A stretch of DNA of 64,000 nucleotides from positions 293,595 through 357,594 of the forward strand of contig NZ_FNBD01000005.1 of NCBI RefSeq assembly GCF_900102165.1, read 5' to 3'. Below the pieces are notes generated by a model, which was given only the letters and a program-made list of their open reading frames with translations, had not been told where the DNA came from and searched no databases. A program made the position numbers and the translations under genes. The stretch's first letter is position 1, and each line of letters begins with the position of its first letter. The stretch comes from Cellulophaga baltica (GTDB taxonomy: Bacteria; Bacteroidota; Bacteroidia; Flavobacteriales; Flavobacteriaceae). Shown here one piece after another: positions 42,078 through 52,486 of this stretch.

Positions 42078-43190
42078 ATGAAAGTAGCATTTATCACAGG
42101 AGTAACCGGACAAGATGGCGCTTACTTGAGTGAATTTTTATTGAAAAAAGGATACCAAGTACACGGTCTAAAAAGAAGAGCTTCTCTATTTAACACAGAT
42201 AGAGTAGATCATTTATACCAAGATCCACATATTGAAAACCGTAATTTTATTTTACATTATGGTGATATGACGGATAGTACGAACCTAATCCGTTTAATTC
42301 AAGAAATTCAACCAGACGAGATTTACAATCTTGCGGCTATGAGCCACGTACAAGTGTCTTTTGAAGTTCCTGAATATACAGGTAACGCAGATGGTTTAGG
42401 TACCTTACGTATTTTAGATGCCGTACGCTTATTAGGTTTAGAAAAGAAAACACGTATTTACCAAGCTTCTACATCAGAACTATATGGTAAAGTACAAGAA
42501 GTACCACAATCAGAAACTACCCCTTTCTACCCACGTAGCCCATATGCGGTTGCAAAAATGTATGCTTACTGGATTACAGTAAACTATAGAGAAGCTTACG
42601 GAATGTATGCTTGTAATGGTATTTTATTTAACCATGAATCTCCAATTAGAGGAGAAACTTTTGTAACCCGTAAAATTACACGTGCCGCTTCAAGAATTGC
42701 ACTTGGTTTACAAGACAAAATATACTTAGGTAATCTTGATGCCAAAAGAGATTGGGGTCATGCAAAAGATTATGTGCGTATGATGTGGATGATCTTACAA
42801 GCAGAAGAAGCAGAAGACTGGGTAATTGCAACTGGAAAAACTACTCCTGTTAGAGAGTTTGTACGTATGGCTTTTGCAGAAGTTGGCGTAGAATTAGAAT
42901 TTAAAGGAGAAGGTGTAGACGAAAAAGGATACGTTAAAGCATGTACTAATCCAGAATTTCAAATAGAAATTGGGAAAGAAGTATTAGCCGTAGATCCTAA
43001 ATACTTTAGACCTACAGAAGTAGATTTATTAATTGGTGATGCTACTAAAGCAAATACTAAATTAGGTTGGATTCCTGAATTTGATTTACAAGACTTAGTA
43101 AAAGATATGATGAAGCATGATGTAAAATTAATGCAGAAAGATCAGTTCTTAAAAGAAGGTGGCTATAACACCTTCAACTATTTCGAATAG
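42078..43190 (+). CDS. gmd: GDP-mannose 4,6-dehydratase
   Basis: A 370-residue extended SDR that turns GDP-mannose into GDP-4-keto-6-deoxymannose. The start is [23 protein letters not shown]; the core has [13 protein letters not shown] and the catalytic YxxxK in [15 protein letters not shown], then [17 protein letters not shown], the NADP/substrate loop. With the next gene it forms the GDP-L-fucose pathway, so the polysaccharide probably contains L-fucose. A hairpin (43214-43248) separates it from fcl. Confidence 0.97.
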   Translation: MKVAFITGVTGQDGAYLSEFLLKKGYQVHGLKRRASLFNTDRVDHLYQDPHIENRNFILHYGDMTDSTNLIRLIQEIQPDEIYNLAAMSHVQVSFEVPEYTGNADGLGTLRILDAVRLLGLEKKTRIYQASTSELYGKVQEVPQSETTPFYPRSPYAVAKMYAYWITVNYREAYGMYACNGILFNHESPIRGETFVTRKITRAASRIALGLQDKIYLGNLDAKRDWGHAKDYVRMMWMILQAEEAEDWVIATGKTTPVREFVRMAFAEVGVELEFKGEGVDEKGYVKACTNPEFQIEIGKEVLAVDPKYFRPTEVDLLIGDATKANTKLGWIPEFDLQDLVKDMMKHDVKLMQKDQFLKEGGYNTFNYFE

Positions 43191-43213
43191 CGCTCATTAT
43201 AATTCAAAATACT

Positions 43214-43248
43214 GCACCAATAGTTAAGCTTTGCTTAGGTATTGGTGC
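43214..43248 (+). other. Intercistronic hairpin between gmd and fcl
   Basis: GCACCAATA (43214-43222) pairs with TATTGGTGC (43240-43248), and inside, TAAGC-TTT-GCTTA adds five more pairs. No T-run follows, so it is more likely an RNA-processing, stability or pausing element than a simple terminator. Confidence 0.55.
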
Positions 43249-43285
43249 CCATTACTAAAGTTTCATCTCAGTTTAACGAGTACAC

Positions 43286-44368
43286 ATGGAGAAAAACGCA
43301 AAAATATATATTGCTGGTCATAGAGGTTTAGTGGGCAGTGCCATTATAAAAAACCTAGAAGCCAGAGGGTATACCAATTTTATTACCCGTACTCATAAAG
43401 AATTAGACCTAACCAATAGCACAGCGGTGGCAGAATTTTTTGCTACAGAAAAACCAGAATATGTGTTTTTAGCTGCGGCCAAGGTAGGAGGTATTGTAGC
43501 CAATAATACCTACAGAGCAGATTTTATCTATGCCAACTTAATGATTCAGAATAATGTTATTCATCAGAGTTATGTGCATGATGTTAAAAAATTAATGTTT
43601 TTAGGGAGTACGTGTATTTACCCAAAAAACTGTCCGCAACCCATGAAAGAGGACTATCTATTAACAGATACCTTAGAGTACACTAATGAACCTTATGCAA
43701 TTGCTAAAATTGCAGGGATTAAAATGTGCGAAAGTTATAACCTACAATATGACCGAAATTTTATTTCGGTAATGCCTACCAACTTATATGGTCCTAATGA
43801 TAATTTCGATTTAGAAAAATCTCATGTACTACCGGCATTAATCCGCAAGATGCATTTGGGCAAAGCTTTAGAAAATCAAGATTGGACTACGCTACGCAAA
43901 GATTTACATAAACTTCCTATTGAAGGCTTTGACGGTGCTGCAATGGATGAAGACATCTACTCTATTCTAGATAAATATGGCATTCAGAAAAAAGGAGACA
44001 CCGTACATTTAGAAATTTGGGGTTCTGGTAAGCCGATGCGCGAATTTTTATGGAGTGAAGACATGGCCGATGCTTGTGTGTTCTTGATGGAGGAGCGCGA
44101 TTTTAAAGATTGCTACGATACCAACACTAAAGAGATCAGAAATACCCATATTAATATAGGTACAGGGGTTGATATATCTATTAAAGATTTAGCCAAATTA
44201 GTTAAAGAGACCGTAGGGTTTAAAGGAAAATTATATTTCAATTCAAGCAAACCAGACGGAACCATGAAAAAATTAACAGATCCGTCTAAGCTCCATGGTT
44301 TAGGGTGGAAACACAAGATAGAACTACAAGAAGGCATACGTAAAATGTACGACTGGTATACAAAATAG
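43286..44368 (+). CDS. fcl: GDP-L-fucose synthase
   Basis: A 360-residue epimerase/reductase that makes GDP-L-fucose from the product of Gmd. [14 protein letters not shown] is the NADP loop, [10 protein letters not shown] and [15 protein letters not shown] are family motifs, and YAIAKIAG carries the catalytic YxxxK. It is about 40 residues longer than E. coli WcaG, mainly through an insertion near residues 200-245 ([18 protein letters not shown]...). The insertion resembles other Bacteroidota homologues. Follows gmd by 95 nt. Confidence 0.96.
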   Translation: MEKNAKIYIAGHRGLVGSAIIKNLEARGYTNFITRTHKELDLTNSTAVAEFFATEKPEYVFLAAAKVGGIVANNTYRADFIYANLMIQNNVIHQSYVHDVKKLMFLGSTCIYPKNCPQPMKEDYLLTDTLEYTNEPYAIAKIAGIKMCESYNLQYDRNFISVMPTNLYGPNDNFDLEKSHVLPALIRKMHLGKALENQDWTTLRKDLHKLPIEGFDGAAMDEDIYSILDKYGIQKKGDTVHLEIWGSGKPMREFLWSEDMADACVFLMEERDFKDCYDTNTKEIRNTHINIGTGVDISIKDLAKLVKETVGFKGKLYFNSSKPDGTMKKLTDPSKLHGLGWKHKIELQEGIRKMYDWYTK

Positions 44369-44499
44369 AACCATTGAATGTACTTCTAACGTATATCCTA
44401 AACAAGACTAACTAATTCCCCAGATTATATGACTGTACGTTTAAATTACCTCATAACAATTTGCATGAATAAAGTTCCCCCAATTCATAGCCATTTTTA

Positions 44500-44534
44500 T
44501 TCAAAAAAAAAGTCACTACATAACTTTTTTTGAA
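44500..44534 (+). other. A/T-rich hairpin between fcl and wcaJ-like gene
   Basis: TTCAAAAAAAAAGT (44500-44513) pairs with ACTTTTTTTGAA (44523-44534) with two unpaired A residues and a loop of about 9 nt. It lies 55 nt before the initiating-transferase ATG in a 220-nt gap. It could act as a weak terminator or pause site. Confidence 0.4.
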
Positions 44535-44588
44535 TCGACAATATGAAGATTACAACCGCCAAATCATAGAATATTAGAAAAAATATCA

Positions 44589-45938
44589 ATGAAAAAGTCA
44601 TATTTCGTTATTCCATTATCGTTTATATTTCACATAATTACCATTAATGTTATACTATATCTATTAACCCCTGAAACCTATAGGTCGGGCTTTAGTATTA
44701 TATATTACAACCTTACTTGGCTTATCGTAACTTATGCTATAGATTTTTATCCCACAGCTCGTAGAGAAGGTTTTACTACAAATGTTCGGAATTTCTTTAT
44801 GCTATTCCTTATTTATGGTCTGGTATTCTTTACCTCATTTACGTTTCTAAGTGACCACCGTTACAAACCGGCCTATTTAACTTTAGTCTATTTACTGATT
44901 TGCTTAATGCTCACACTATTTCGTTTGCTATTTTATTGGGCTAGAAATTTATACAGAACAAAAGGCTTAAGCAAAGAGGTCAGAGCGGTGGTAATAGGAC
45001 GTGATAAAAACCTAAAAAAGCTACGTCGCATTTTTGATACAAAAACATATGGATACAGATATATGGGGTATTTTGATAATACTAAATCTAACAGTCCAAC
45101 CTATTTAGGTAAAATACAAGATTCCTATTCCTATATTTTTGAAAATAATGTGGAAGAAGTGTATTGTATGGCTTCAAGACTTTCAAAAGATGAAATTAAA
45201 GAACTCATGCGTATTGCGGATAATAGTTTAAAGAAAATCAAAATTGTCCCAGATAACAAAGAACTATTTTCAAGAGCCATGTCTATTGAATTATATGGCG
45301 AAGTACCGGTTTTAAACTTGCGTGCCTCTCCTTTAGAGCTAGAATATGCTAATATAGTGAAACGTGTGTTTGATATAATTTTTTCAAGTTTAGTGATTAT
45401 TTTTGTCCTGTCTTGGTTAACACCATTAGTCTGGATATTAATGAAATTTGATTCAAAAGGGCCTTTATTCTTTAAACAGAGTCGTCATGGTGTAAATAGA
45501 AATACTTTTGATTGTTACAAGTTTAGATCTATGACTAAAAGTGATACTAGTGATACTAAAATGGCTACGAAGAATGATATGCGTATTACAAAATTGGGTC
45601 GCATTTTAAGAAAAACCAGTATTGATGAATTGCCACAATTTTTTAATGTACTTAAAGGAGAAATGAGTGTTGTAGGACCAAGACCCCATATGCGCTTACA
45701 TACAGAACAATTTGAGAAATCTGTAGATAAATACTTAGTACGCCATTTTTTAAAACCAGGCATTACCGGGCTGGCGCAAATTAAAGGGTATCGTGGAGAA
45801 ATTGTAGAACAATCAGATATTGTAAACCGTGTGCGTTATGATATTTTTTATATGGAAAAATGGTCAATCCAATTAGACATATCTATAATTTATTACACTG
45901 TGGCTAATGCCATTCGGGGCGAAGAAAGAGCCTATTAG
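44589..45938 (+). CDS. Undecaprenyl-phosphate sugar phosphotransferase (WcaJ-like)
   Basis: A 449-residue polyprenyl-phosphate hexose-1-phosphate transferase that loads the first sugar on the lipid carrier. It has four N-terminal membrane segments (about 5-125), a Rossmann-like CoA-binding-type middle (AVVIGRDKNLKKL), a fifth span (about 262-285) and the catalytic Bac_transf domain (RVFDIIFSSLVIIF, GPLFFKQSRHG, FDCYKFRSM, RKTSIDELPQFFNVLKGEMSVVGPRP, KPGITGLAQIKGYRGE). All catalytic motifs are intact. It marks the start of repeat-unit assembly in this locus. Confidence 0.94.
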   Translation: MKKSYFVIPLSFIFHIITINVILYLLTPETYRSGFSIIYYNLTWLIVTYAIDFYPTARREGFTTNVRNFFMLFLIYGLVFFTSFTFLSDHRYKPAYLTLVYLLICLMLTLFRLLFYWARNLYRTKGLSKEVRAVVIGRDKNLKKLRRIFDTKTYGYRYMGYFDNTKSNSPTYLGKIQDSYSYIFENNVEEVYCMASRLSKDEIKELMRIADNSLKKIKIVPDNKELFSRAMSIELYGEVPVLNLRASPLELEYANIVKRVFDIIFSSLVIIFVLSWLTPLVWILMKFDSKGPLFFKQSRHGVNRNTFDCYKFRSMTKSDTSDTKMATKNDMRITKLGRILRKTSIDELPQFFNVLKGEMSVVGPRPHMRLHTEQFEKSVDKYLVRHFLKPGITGLAQIKGYRGEIVEQSDIVNRVRYDIFYMEKWSIQLDISIIYYTVANAIRGEERAY

Positions 45939-45992
45939 TAACATACAAAAAAACAAACTACCATTTAATATAACATTTTCACTTTTAAGATA

Positions 45993-48293
45993 ATGAAAGA
46001 ATCAAATCCAGAACTAAATTCATTTGAACAAAATAATATTCGCTCCATCATAGGTAAGTATTTAAAATTTTGGCCATTATTCGCAGTTAGCTTAATTATT
46101 GCCATTGCTGCCATTATACTTTATATTCGATATTTTGCTGAAAATGAGTATGAAATACAAAGTGCTATTTTATTAAAGAATGTGGAAGCAGGGCAAGGTT
46201 TTGGTGATCTAGGTGATTTTGCTAGCATGGGACTAATCAAGAGCACTCATAGTTTAGAAGATGAAATAGGCATACTAACGTCTATTGGAGTCATGGAAGA
46301 AGTGATTTCAAAAAACAACTATAATATCACCTACTATATTGAAGGAAATATCCGTGATGTTGAAGTCTATGGCGAAAAAGTGCCCGTTAATATTACCGTA
46401 GATGAAACAGACGACAATTTAATTTATGACTTACCGATTACCATCAAATTTATTGACTCCGCAACCTATGAACTTACAACCCTTGTGGAAGATAAGGAAC
46501 TAAAATCACAACATACTTTTGGTGAAGTGGTAACAACATCTTACGGTACATTTACAATTGCAACCAAGGGCGAAGCACCCAAATTAAAAGAATCAAAAAA
46601 TTTATATTTTAAAATCGAAAACAAAGATGATTTAATAGCTAGTTTTCTTAAAAAGCTCAGTGTTGTACCGGCAAATAAAACAGGCAGCTCATTAAACCTT
46701 AATTTCATCTCTAATGATAAGGTGAAAGGAGAAGAGATTCTTTCTAAACTTATTGAAACGTATATAGAAAAAACAATAAAATATGAGAATGAATTAGCAG
46801 AAAACACCATCAAAATGATTGATGATCGATTAAAATTGTTATCTGGTGAAATTGAAGATGTTGAAAAAACAGTCGTAGATTTTAAAACAGAAAATACGGT
46901 TACCAACATTGCTAATAATGCCGATACGTATGTACAACAATCTAATGAATATAAAAATAGAGTTGCTGAGTATCAATCACAAATTAATGTTCTAGAAGGC
47001 GTTGAATTTTCTTTACAAAATGGCAATAATGAAACGGCAATAGGTGGAGCCGTAATAAATGATCCCTCAGTAAATAGTTTAATTGCGCAATACAACCAGG
47101 CTTTAGCGGAAAAACAAAAACTATCACAATCTGCCTCCAGCTCCAACCCTTTGGTTGCCAATTTAGATGAAAACCTAAGCAGCTTACGCCAATCAATTAT
47201 ACAAAATGTGAGAAGTGTAAAGAATGGATACTCTATAGCACGCGGAAATTTATCTGCTAATGCGAACCGTTACGATTATCAGATTGCTAAAGTTCCTGGC
47301 ATGGAAAAAAAACTATTAGATATCAGTCGTGATAAAAGTACCAAAGAAGGATTATATCTTTTTTTACTTCAAAAAAGAGAAGAAGAAGTACTTTCTTTAG
47401 CCGCTCCCGTTTCCTCTACAAGAATTGTCGACTATCCTAAAGCTGGAAAATTTCCTATTAGTCCAAATAAAAAATTACTTTATTTCTCAGGATTACTATT
47501 AGGGTTATTTATACCAGTTTCGTTACTATATTTAAAAGATACTTTAAATAATAAAATTTCGAGTGTAGAGGAGTTAACTCAAAATTTAGCTGCTCCTTTT
47601 CTTGGGGAAATAGCACGTAGCAAAAATAATACTATCGTAGTTACTGAAGATCGGGCAACTTCACCAGAGGCTGAATTATTCAGGCTATTACTTTTTAACC
47701 TGAATTTCTTAAAGAAAACAGAGAAAAATCAAACTATTTTAGTGACCTCTACTGAAAAAGGGGAAGGAAAAACTTTTATCGCCTCTAATCTAGCCTTGAC
47801 TTTTGCTTCTAACGGCGAAAAAGTTGTGGTCTTAACTTTTGATTTGCGAGAGCCTCAATTAATGGAAAATTTCAATCTCCCCAACTCTCCTGGAATTACA
47901 GATTTTATTGTCAAAAAAGGCTTAAATGCAGATCAGATCATTCAAAAACACCCTAGCATTGATGACTTTTATTTAGTAGGATCGGGAAGCAGTATGAACC
48001 AAGTAGGTCGCTTGATGGTAAGCAATAGAATCGGCGTCCTTATGGATACTTTAAAACAAGAGTATGACCGCATCATTATTGATACCGCACCAATAGGGCT
48101 TATTTCTGATGCCTTTGCCTTAAATAATTATATTGACAGTAGCATATATGTTGTACGTAAAGACAAAACTAAAAAGCAATCTTTAAAAGTTATCAATTCT
48201 ATCTATGAAAGTGATCGTCTAAAAAATACCATGGTCGTTTTTAATGATACAAAAGCAGCTGCCTCTTACGGATATGGCTCAATTAAAGGATAA
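45993..48293 (+). CDS. Polysaccharide co-polymerase/tyrosine autokinase (Wzc-like)
   Basis: A 766-residue BY-kinase. The Wzz-type periplasmic part lies between two spans (about 28-50 and 500-520) and contains a long coiled coil. The cytoplasmic kinase has Walker A STEKGEGKT (about 586-594), Walker A' VVVLTFDLREP, and Walker B IIIDTAPIGLI. The usual C-terminal Tyr cluster is short: only SYGYGSIKG, two tyrosines. It controls chain length and export through cycles of phosphorylation. No Wzb-like phosphatase and no Wza-like export protein is encoded in the visible locus, so these must be elsewhere. Confidence 0.93.
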   Translation: MKESNPELNSFEQNNIRSIIGKYLKFWPLFAVSLIIAIAAIILYIRYFAENEYEIQSAILLKNVEAGQGFGDLGDFASMGLIKSTHSLEDEIGILTSIGVMEEVISKNNYNITYYIEGNIRDVEVYGEKVPVNITVDETDDNLIYDLPITIKFIDSATYELTTLVEDKELKSQHTFGEVVTTSYGTFTIATKGEAPKLKESKNLYFKIENKDDLIASFLKKLSVVPANKTGSSLNLNFISNDKVKGEEILSKLIETYIEKTIKYENELAENTIKMIDDRLKLLSGEIEDVEKTVVDFKTENTVTNIANNADTYVQQSNEYKNRVAEYQSQINVLEGVEFSLQNGNNETAIGGAVINDPSVNSLIAQYNQALAEKQKLSQSASSSNPLVANLDENLSSLRQSIIQNVRSVKNGYSIARGNLSANANRYDYQIAKVPGMEKKLLDISRDKSTKEGLYLFLLQKREEEVLSLAAPVSSTRIVDYPKAGKFPISPNKKLLYFSGLLLGLFIPVSLLYLKDTLNNKISSVEELTQNLAAPFLGEIARSKNNTIVVTEDRATSPEAELFRLLLFNLNFLKKTEKNQTILVTSTEKGEGKTFIASNLALTFASNGEKVVVLTFDLREPQLMENFNLPNSPGITDFIVKKGLNADQIIQKHPSIDDFYLVGSGSSMNQVGRLMVSNRIGVLMDTLKQEYDRIIIDTAPIGLISDAFALNNYIDSSIYVVRKDKTKKQSLKVINSIYESDRLKNTMVVFNDTKAAASYGYGSIKG

Positions 48294-48339
48294 TTTTTAA
48301 AACATTTAATAATAAACTTTACTTGGCTTTACTAAAATT

Positions 48340-49704
48340 ATGTCCTTAAAAAAAAGATTAGTTAATAATGGCTTAGCCTCAATACTTTCAAAAGGAGTCC
48401 GTGTATTAGAGCAATTATTTTTAGTTCCGTTTTTTATCGCTGCTTGGGGAGCTGCCTATTATGGAGAGTGGATTACATTAACCATAATCCCTAGCGTAAT
48501 GGCCTTTTCCAATTTAGGATTTGGTTCTGCAGCAGCAAATAGCCTAGTATTAACATATGCTTCAGGAGACAAACAAAAGGCCGCAAATATATGTAAAACA
48601 GGTTTTTATATTATTACCATAATGGTACTTATTGCAATAGTACTAGGCGCTATAGCAATATATGTGCTAGATATATTCCATGTTTTTGACAAGTCCTTAA
48701 TAAACAGTCAAGATGCTATTTTGGCGGTTTCAATTCTTATTATCGCTAGGTTATTAAACTTTTACGATCAATTAATTGAATCATTTTATAGAGCAGCTCA
48801 AAGGGCTGCATTAAGCATAAACCTTCTAACTATACGAGCTGCACTAAATTTAGCTGCGGGTTTATTCGTATTATTGCTTGAATACGGTATTGTTGCATTT
48901 GCAATTTCACAATTAATTGTAACAGTTCTTTTCAGTATTTTATATTGGTTAAAGGGAAGATCTGTTTTAGGCTTGTACAAAAACTATACAGGAACAAAAG
49001 ATGCCGTCATATTAAAAGGGATTACCACAAAAGGATTAAGCTATTTAATGCTACCTGTTTGGCAAATAATATATTTTCAAGGAACTACCTTCGTTGTACG
49101 GATTGTTTTAGGACCAGAAGCAGTTGCCATATTTAACACGGCACGTACTTTAAGTAGATCACTTAATCAATTACTATATTTAGTAGAACCTACAGTATTT
49201 CCTGAATTACAAATTGCCATAGGCAAAAACGACTGGAAAACAGCTAAACAAATATTTAGAGTCTCAATAATTGGAGTGTTCTTATTATCATTAATTGGCG
49301 TAATATTCTTGGCTATTTTTGGTTTATGGTTTTATAACATCTGGACTAATAATGAATTAGAACTACCACAAGCAATGTGGTATACTTTAATTTCGGCTAT
49401 GCTTTTCAATGCTTTGTGGTATACTTCTGAAATGGTATTTCGAGCTGTGAATCAACCCAAAAGAATGGGGATCTATGGCATAATCGCAGCAATTCTATCT
49501 GTATTACTAACGTATCTTTTTGCCACATTTTATGGAATTACTGGAGCTGCTATTGGCGCCGTATCCTTAGATTTAATATTAGTATTTCTTGTTGTGCCAA
49601 ATGGGTGTAAAATAATGAAAATGTCCATGAACGATTTAGTTTCACATGGTGCAGATGACTTCAGAGAATTATTTCAAAAAATTTTAAAAAAAATAAAAAA
49701 ATAA
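48340..49704 (+). CDS. Polysaccharide flippase (Wzx-like, MATE/MOP superfamily)
   Basis: A 454-residue membrane protein with about 12-14 hydrophobic segments. SILSKGVRVLEQLFLVPFFIAAWG near the start and FNTARTLSRSLNQLLYLVEPTVFPELQ in the centre match oligosaccharide flippases that move lipid-linked repeat units across the inner membrane. It precedes the polymerase by 34 nt, fitting a Wzx/Wzy-dependent pathway. Confidence 0.88.
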   Translation: MSLKKRLVNNGLASILSKGVRVLEQLFLVPFFIAAWGAAYYGEWITLTIIPSVMAFSNLGFGSAAANSLVLTYASGDKQKAANICKTGFYIITIMVLIAIVLGAIAIYVLDIFHVFDKSLINSQDAILAVSILIIARLLNFYDQLIESFYRAAQRAALSINLLTIRAALNLAAGLFVLLLEYGIVAFAISQLIVTVLFSILYWLKGRSVLGLYKNYTGTKDAVILKGITTKGLSYLMLPVWQIIYFQGTTFVVRIVLGPEAVAIFNTARTLSRSLNQLLYLVEPTVFPELQIAIGKNDWKTAKQIFRVSIIGVFLLSLIGVIFLAIFGLWFYNIWTNNELELPQAMWYTLISAMLFNALWYTSEMVFRAVNQPKRMGIYGIIAAILSVLLTYLFATFYGITGAAIGAVSLDLILVFLVVPNGCKIMKMSMNDLVSHGADDFRELFQKILKKIKK

Positions 49705-49738
49705 ACCGATATCTAATCGATTTTAAGAAATCTATCAT

Positions 49739-51301
49739 ATGGTAGAAAATAAAAACTATACAATAACTCTAATTAAAAAAATCTTAAGATTATTATTAAT
49801 CTTAGGGGTTGTGGCGGAAATGATATTTTTTCCTTCACTACCCAACTTCTATGGTTGTGTAATGGCAATTTTGAGTTTAGTTATTTTTTCATATTTTTTT
49901 AAATTAAAATATATAAAATTATTTCCTTTTGCCTTCTGCATGTACTTATCCATGTTCCTATATCGATTTCTACCATTAATCGCAACATTGGCAGAAGGAA
50001 AACCGATAACCTATGGTTTTGAAAGAGCCTATGATACGTTTGTCTATGAAATAATCCTTTTTCTAATATCATCCTTGGCTTTCTATCTTGCCTGTAGACA
50101 TAATGCTAAAACATATCAAAATAATATAATAAAAAGAACCCTCTTTAAATTAAAGTTTTTTGAAATAACCCCAGAGATTCTATGGGGAATGGGACTAATA
50201 GGATTAGTTGTAAGGTTATATAATTTAAGTACTGGAGCCGTTGAATATGGTGATGTTGGAGGAAAATTTTTAGTGGGACTAGATTATTTAATGTTTGCGC
50301 CTCTATGCTTATTTTTTCCAAGTTTTCTAAATGTAAAATTTAATCAAAAAAAATTATTATGGTTATATACTCTAGTAATCTTTTTAATAAACATTGCGTC
50401 CAATAAAAGACATCTTATTATAACACCTTTTGGAATTTTCGGTGTATTATCAATGTTGTTTTTAATTATTAATAATAAAAAAATCACAACCATCATATCG
50501 CCAACGAAAATGATTATTGGCGGAATCTTGTTATTTGTAGGTCTGAATTTTTTAAGTAATGTGTCTTTAGCAATGCTGTACACTAGAGAAACAATGCTGT
50601 ACAATCAGGAATTAAGAAACAATGCCAATAAAATGGAGGCGTTCAACGAAACCATAGAGACTGTCCAAAACGAACAATTAATGGATCGTCTAAAGGAAAT
50701 AAAAGATAAAATACAAGTCCGAAAGACCCAATATTCTCAAGGATGGACAGAAGATTATGTAGATAATTTCATGCTAGAACGCTATGCCAATATGCGTATT
50801 ACAGATGAAACTCTATATTATGCCGAAAAAAGAGGTTATGGGAACAAGCAAATGTTTGAGTTATTTCAAAATAATATTCTCGCCTTAGTACCTACACCGA
50901 TATTAGGTTTTTTTGGAGTTCAATTTGATAAAACAGAATTGGAATTTTCAAGAGGAGATTTTTTATATGGGTCAGGATATGGAATGTATCGCGTAACTAG
51001 TCATGTTGGTGATGGATTGGCAACCTTTGGTTATTGGTATTTTATACTTCAATTTATTACTTTTTTCATTGTTTTTAAATTACTCAATTCTTTCGTATAT
51101 CTAGCTAATGAAACTTTGGTATATGCTCCTTATGCCTTAATGAATGTATTTACCTTCTTAGGAATGTTTAGAAATTCTGGAGGAATTCTTATAGATGTCA
51201 AATTCATTTTAAGAGGATATTTAGAAGGCTTAGTTACGTATTTAATTATATTTTATATGATTAGGCAGGTAATAAGTTTTGTGAAAAATATCAAAAAATA
51301 A
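49739..51301 (+). CDS. O-antigen/repeat-unit polymerase (Wzy-like)
   Basis: A 520-residue integral membrane protein with about 11-12 spans and one long hydrophilic loop (about residues 290-400, EAFNETIETVQNEQLMDRLKEIKDKIQ...). This is the usual shape of Wzy polymerases, which are poorly conserved in sequence. Assignment rests on topology and on position directly after the flippase. It is larger than average Wzy (about 400-450). Confidence 0.75.
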   Translation: MVENKNYTITLIKKILRLLLILGVVAEMIFFPSLPNFYGCVMAILSLVIFSYFFKLKYIKLFPFAFCMYLSMFLYRFLPLIATLAEGKPITYGFERAYDTFVYEIILFLISSLAFYLACRHNAKTYQNNIIKRTLFKLKFFEITPEILWGMGLIGLVVRLYNLSTGAVEYGDVGGKFLVGLDYLMFAPLCLFFPSFLNVKFNQKKLLWLYTLVIFLINIASNKRHLIITPFGIFGVLSMLFLIINNKKITTIISPTKMIIGGILLFVGLNFLSNVSLAMLYTRETMLYNQELRNNANKMEAFNETIETVQNEQLMDRLKEIKDKIQVRKTQYSQGWTEDYVDNFMLERYANMRITDETLYYAEKRGYGNKQMFELFQNNILALVPTPILGFFGVQFDKTELEFSRGDFLYGSGYGMYRVTSHVGDGLATFGYWYFILQFITFFIVFKLLNSFVYLANETLVYAPYALMNVFTFLGMFRNSGGILIDVKFILRGYLEGLVTYLIIFYMIRQVISFVKNIKK

Positions 51302-51317
51302 ATTTTCAAGCTTACCA

Positions 51318-52466
51318 ATGAATATAGTGTTTTTAATACATCAGGAAGGGTCATTAGGGTACAGCATGAAGCGTTATACAGAATCGTTAGCTAATAAGCT
51401 CAGTAAAAAAGGATACCAAACTCAAATCTGGGCACCTAAGCTTATATTATCTAAAAACAGAAAAAATAAAGGCTTTGGTAAATGGTTACGTTATATTGAT
51501 CAATACCTTTTTTTTCCATTCTCGTTTAAGTGGAAAAATATTAATACAGATAAAAACACCATTTATGTATTAATTGATCAAGCATTAGGAATATGGACTC
51601 CATTAATAAAAAATAAAAAACATGTCGTTCATTGTCATGATTTTATAGCACTAAAATCTGCACAAGGATTAATCCCCGAAAACCCTACAGCTTGGACTGG
51701 CAGATTATATCAATACCTGATTTTGAATGGTTTTAGAAAAGCTTCAAATTTTATTTCAATTTCAAAAAACACTCAAAAAGAATTAGGAGGTTTTTTAAAT
51801 AAAAAACCAATAATTAACGCACAAATTTATAATGCTATAGACCAAAAATTCAAAATTGGATCTATTAATGCCGCTAGAATAACTATTGGAGAACAGATTA
51901 ATCGCGATGTTAGTAATGGGTATATCTTACATATAGGCAGCAATACATTTTACAAAAATAGAAATGGCGTTTTAAATATATATAACCAGTGGCGAAAATT
52001 AAGTGAAAAAGAAACACCCCTAATAATGATTGGTTCTGCGCCTACCACAGCTATGTTAAGATTAAGGGAAGAATCTCCATATAGTGAAGATATTCATTTT
52101 TTAACTAGAGTTGAAGACACTATTCTAATTCAGGCCTATCAAGGTGCTACTGTTTTTATTTTTCCTTCACTATTAGAAGGTTTTGGATTTCCTATCATAG
52201 AAGCAATGGCCTGTGGTTGTCCTGTTATCACAACAGATAAAGCTCCTATGAACGAAATTGGTGGTGAAGCGGCCACATACATAACATCAACGAGTAAAAA
52301 AACTATTGTTAACAAAGGTGCACTTGCTATTGAAACTGTATTAAATTATTCAAAAGAAACTAGAGAAGAATTAATTAAAAAATCTCTTTTAAATGCAAAA
52401 AAATATCAAGATGAAACTTTTATTAATGATATTGAAAATATCTATTTAGAAATAATGGCTAACTAA
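51318..52466 (+). CDS. Glycosyltransferase family 4 (GT-B)
   Basis: A 382-residue cytoplasmic glycosyltransferase. NIVFLIHQEGSLGYSMKRYTESLA and VVHCHDFIALKS belong to the N-terminal Rossmann domain; the GT4 signature FPSLLEGFGFPIIEAMACGCPVIT, with the donor-binding E-x7-E, lies near 295-320. It adds a sugar to the lipid-linked repeat; donor and linkage cannot be told. 16 nt after the polymerase gene. Confidence 0.9.
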   Translation: MNIVFLIHQEGSLGYSMKRYTESLANKLSKKGYQTQIWAPKLILSKNRKNKGFGKWLRYIDQYLFFPFSFKWKNINTDKNTIYVLIDQALGIWTPLIKNKKHVVHCHDFIALKSAQGLIPENPTAWTGRLYQYLILNGFRKASNFISISKNTQKELGGFLNKKPIINAQIYNAIDQKFKIGSINAARITIGEQINRDVSNGYILHIGSNTFYKNRNGVLNIYNQWRKLSEKETPLIMIGSAPTTAMLRLREESPYSEDIHFLTRVEDTILIQAYQGATVFIFPSLLEGFGFPIIEAMACGCPVITTDKAPMNEIGGEAATYITSTSKKTIVNKGALAIETVLNYSKETREELIKKSLLNAKKYQDETFINDIENIYLEIMAN

Positions 52467-52486
52467 AAATTGATGAACTGATAGTT

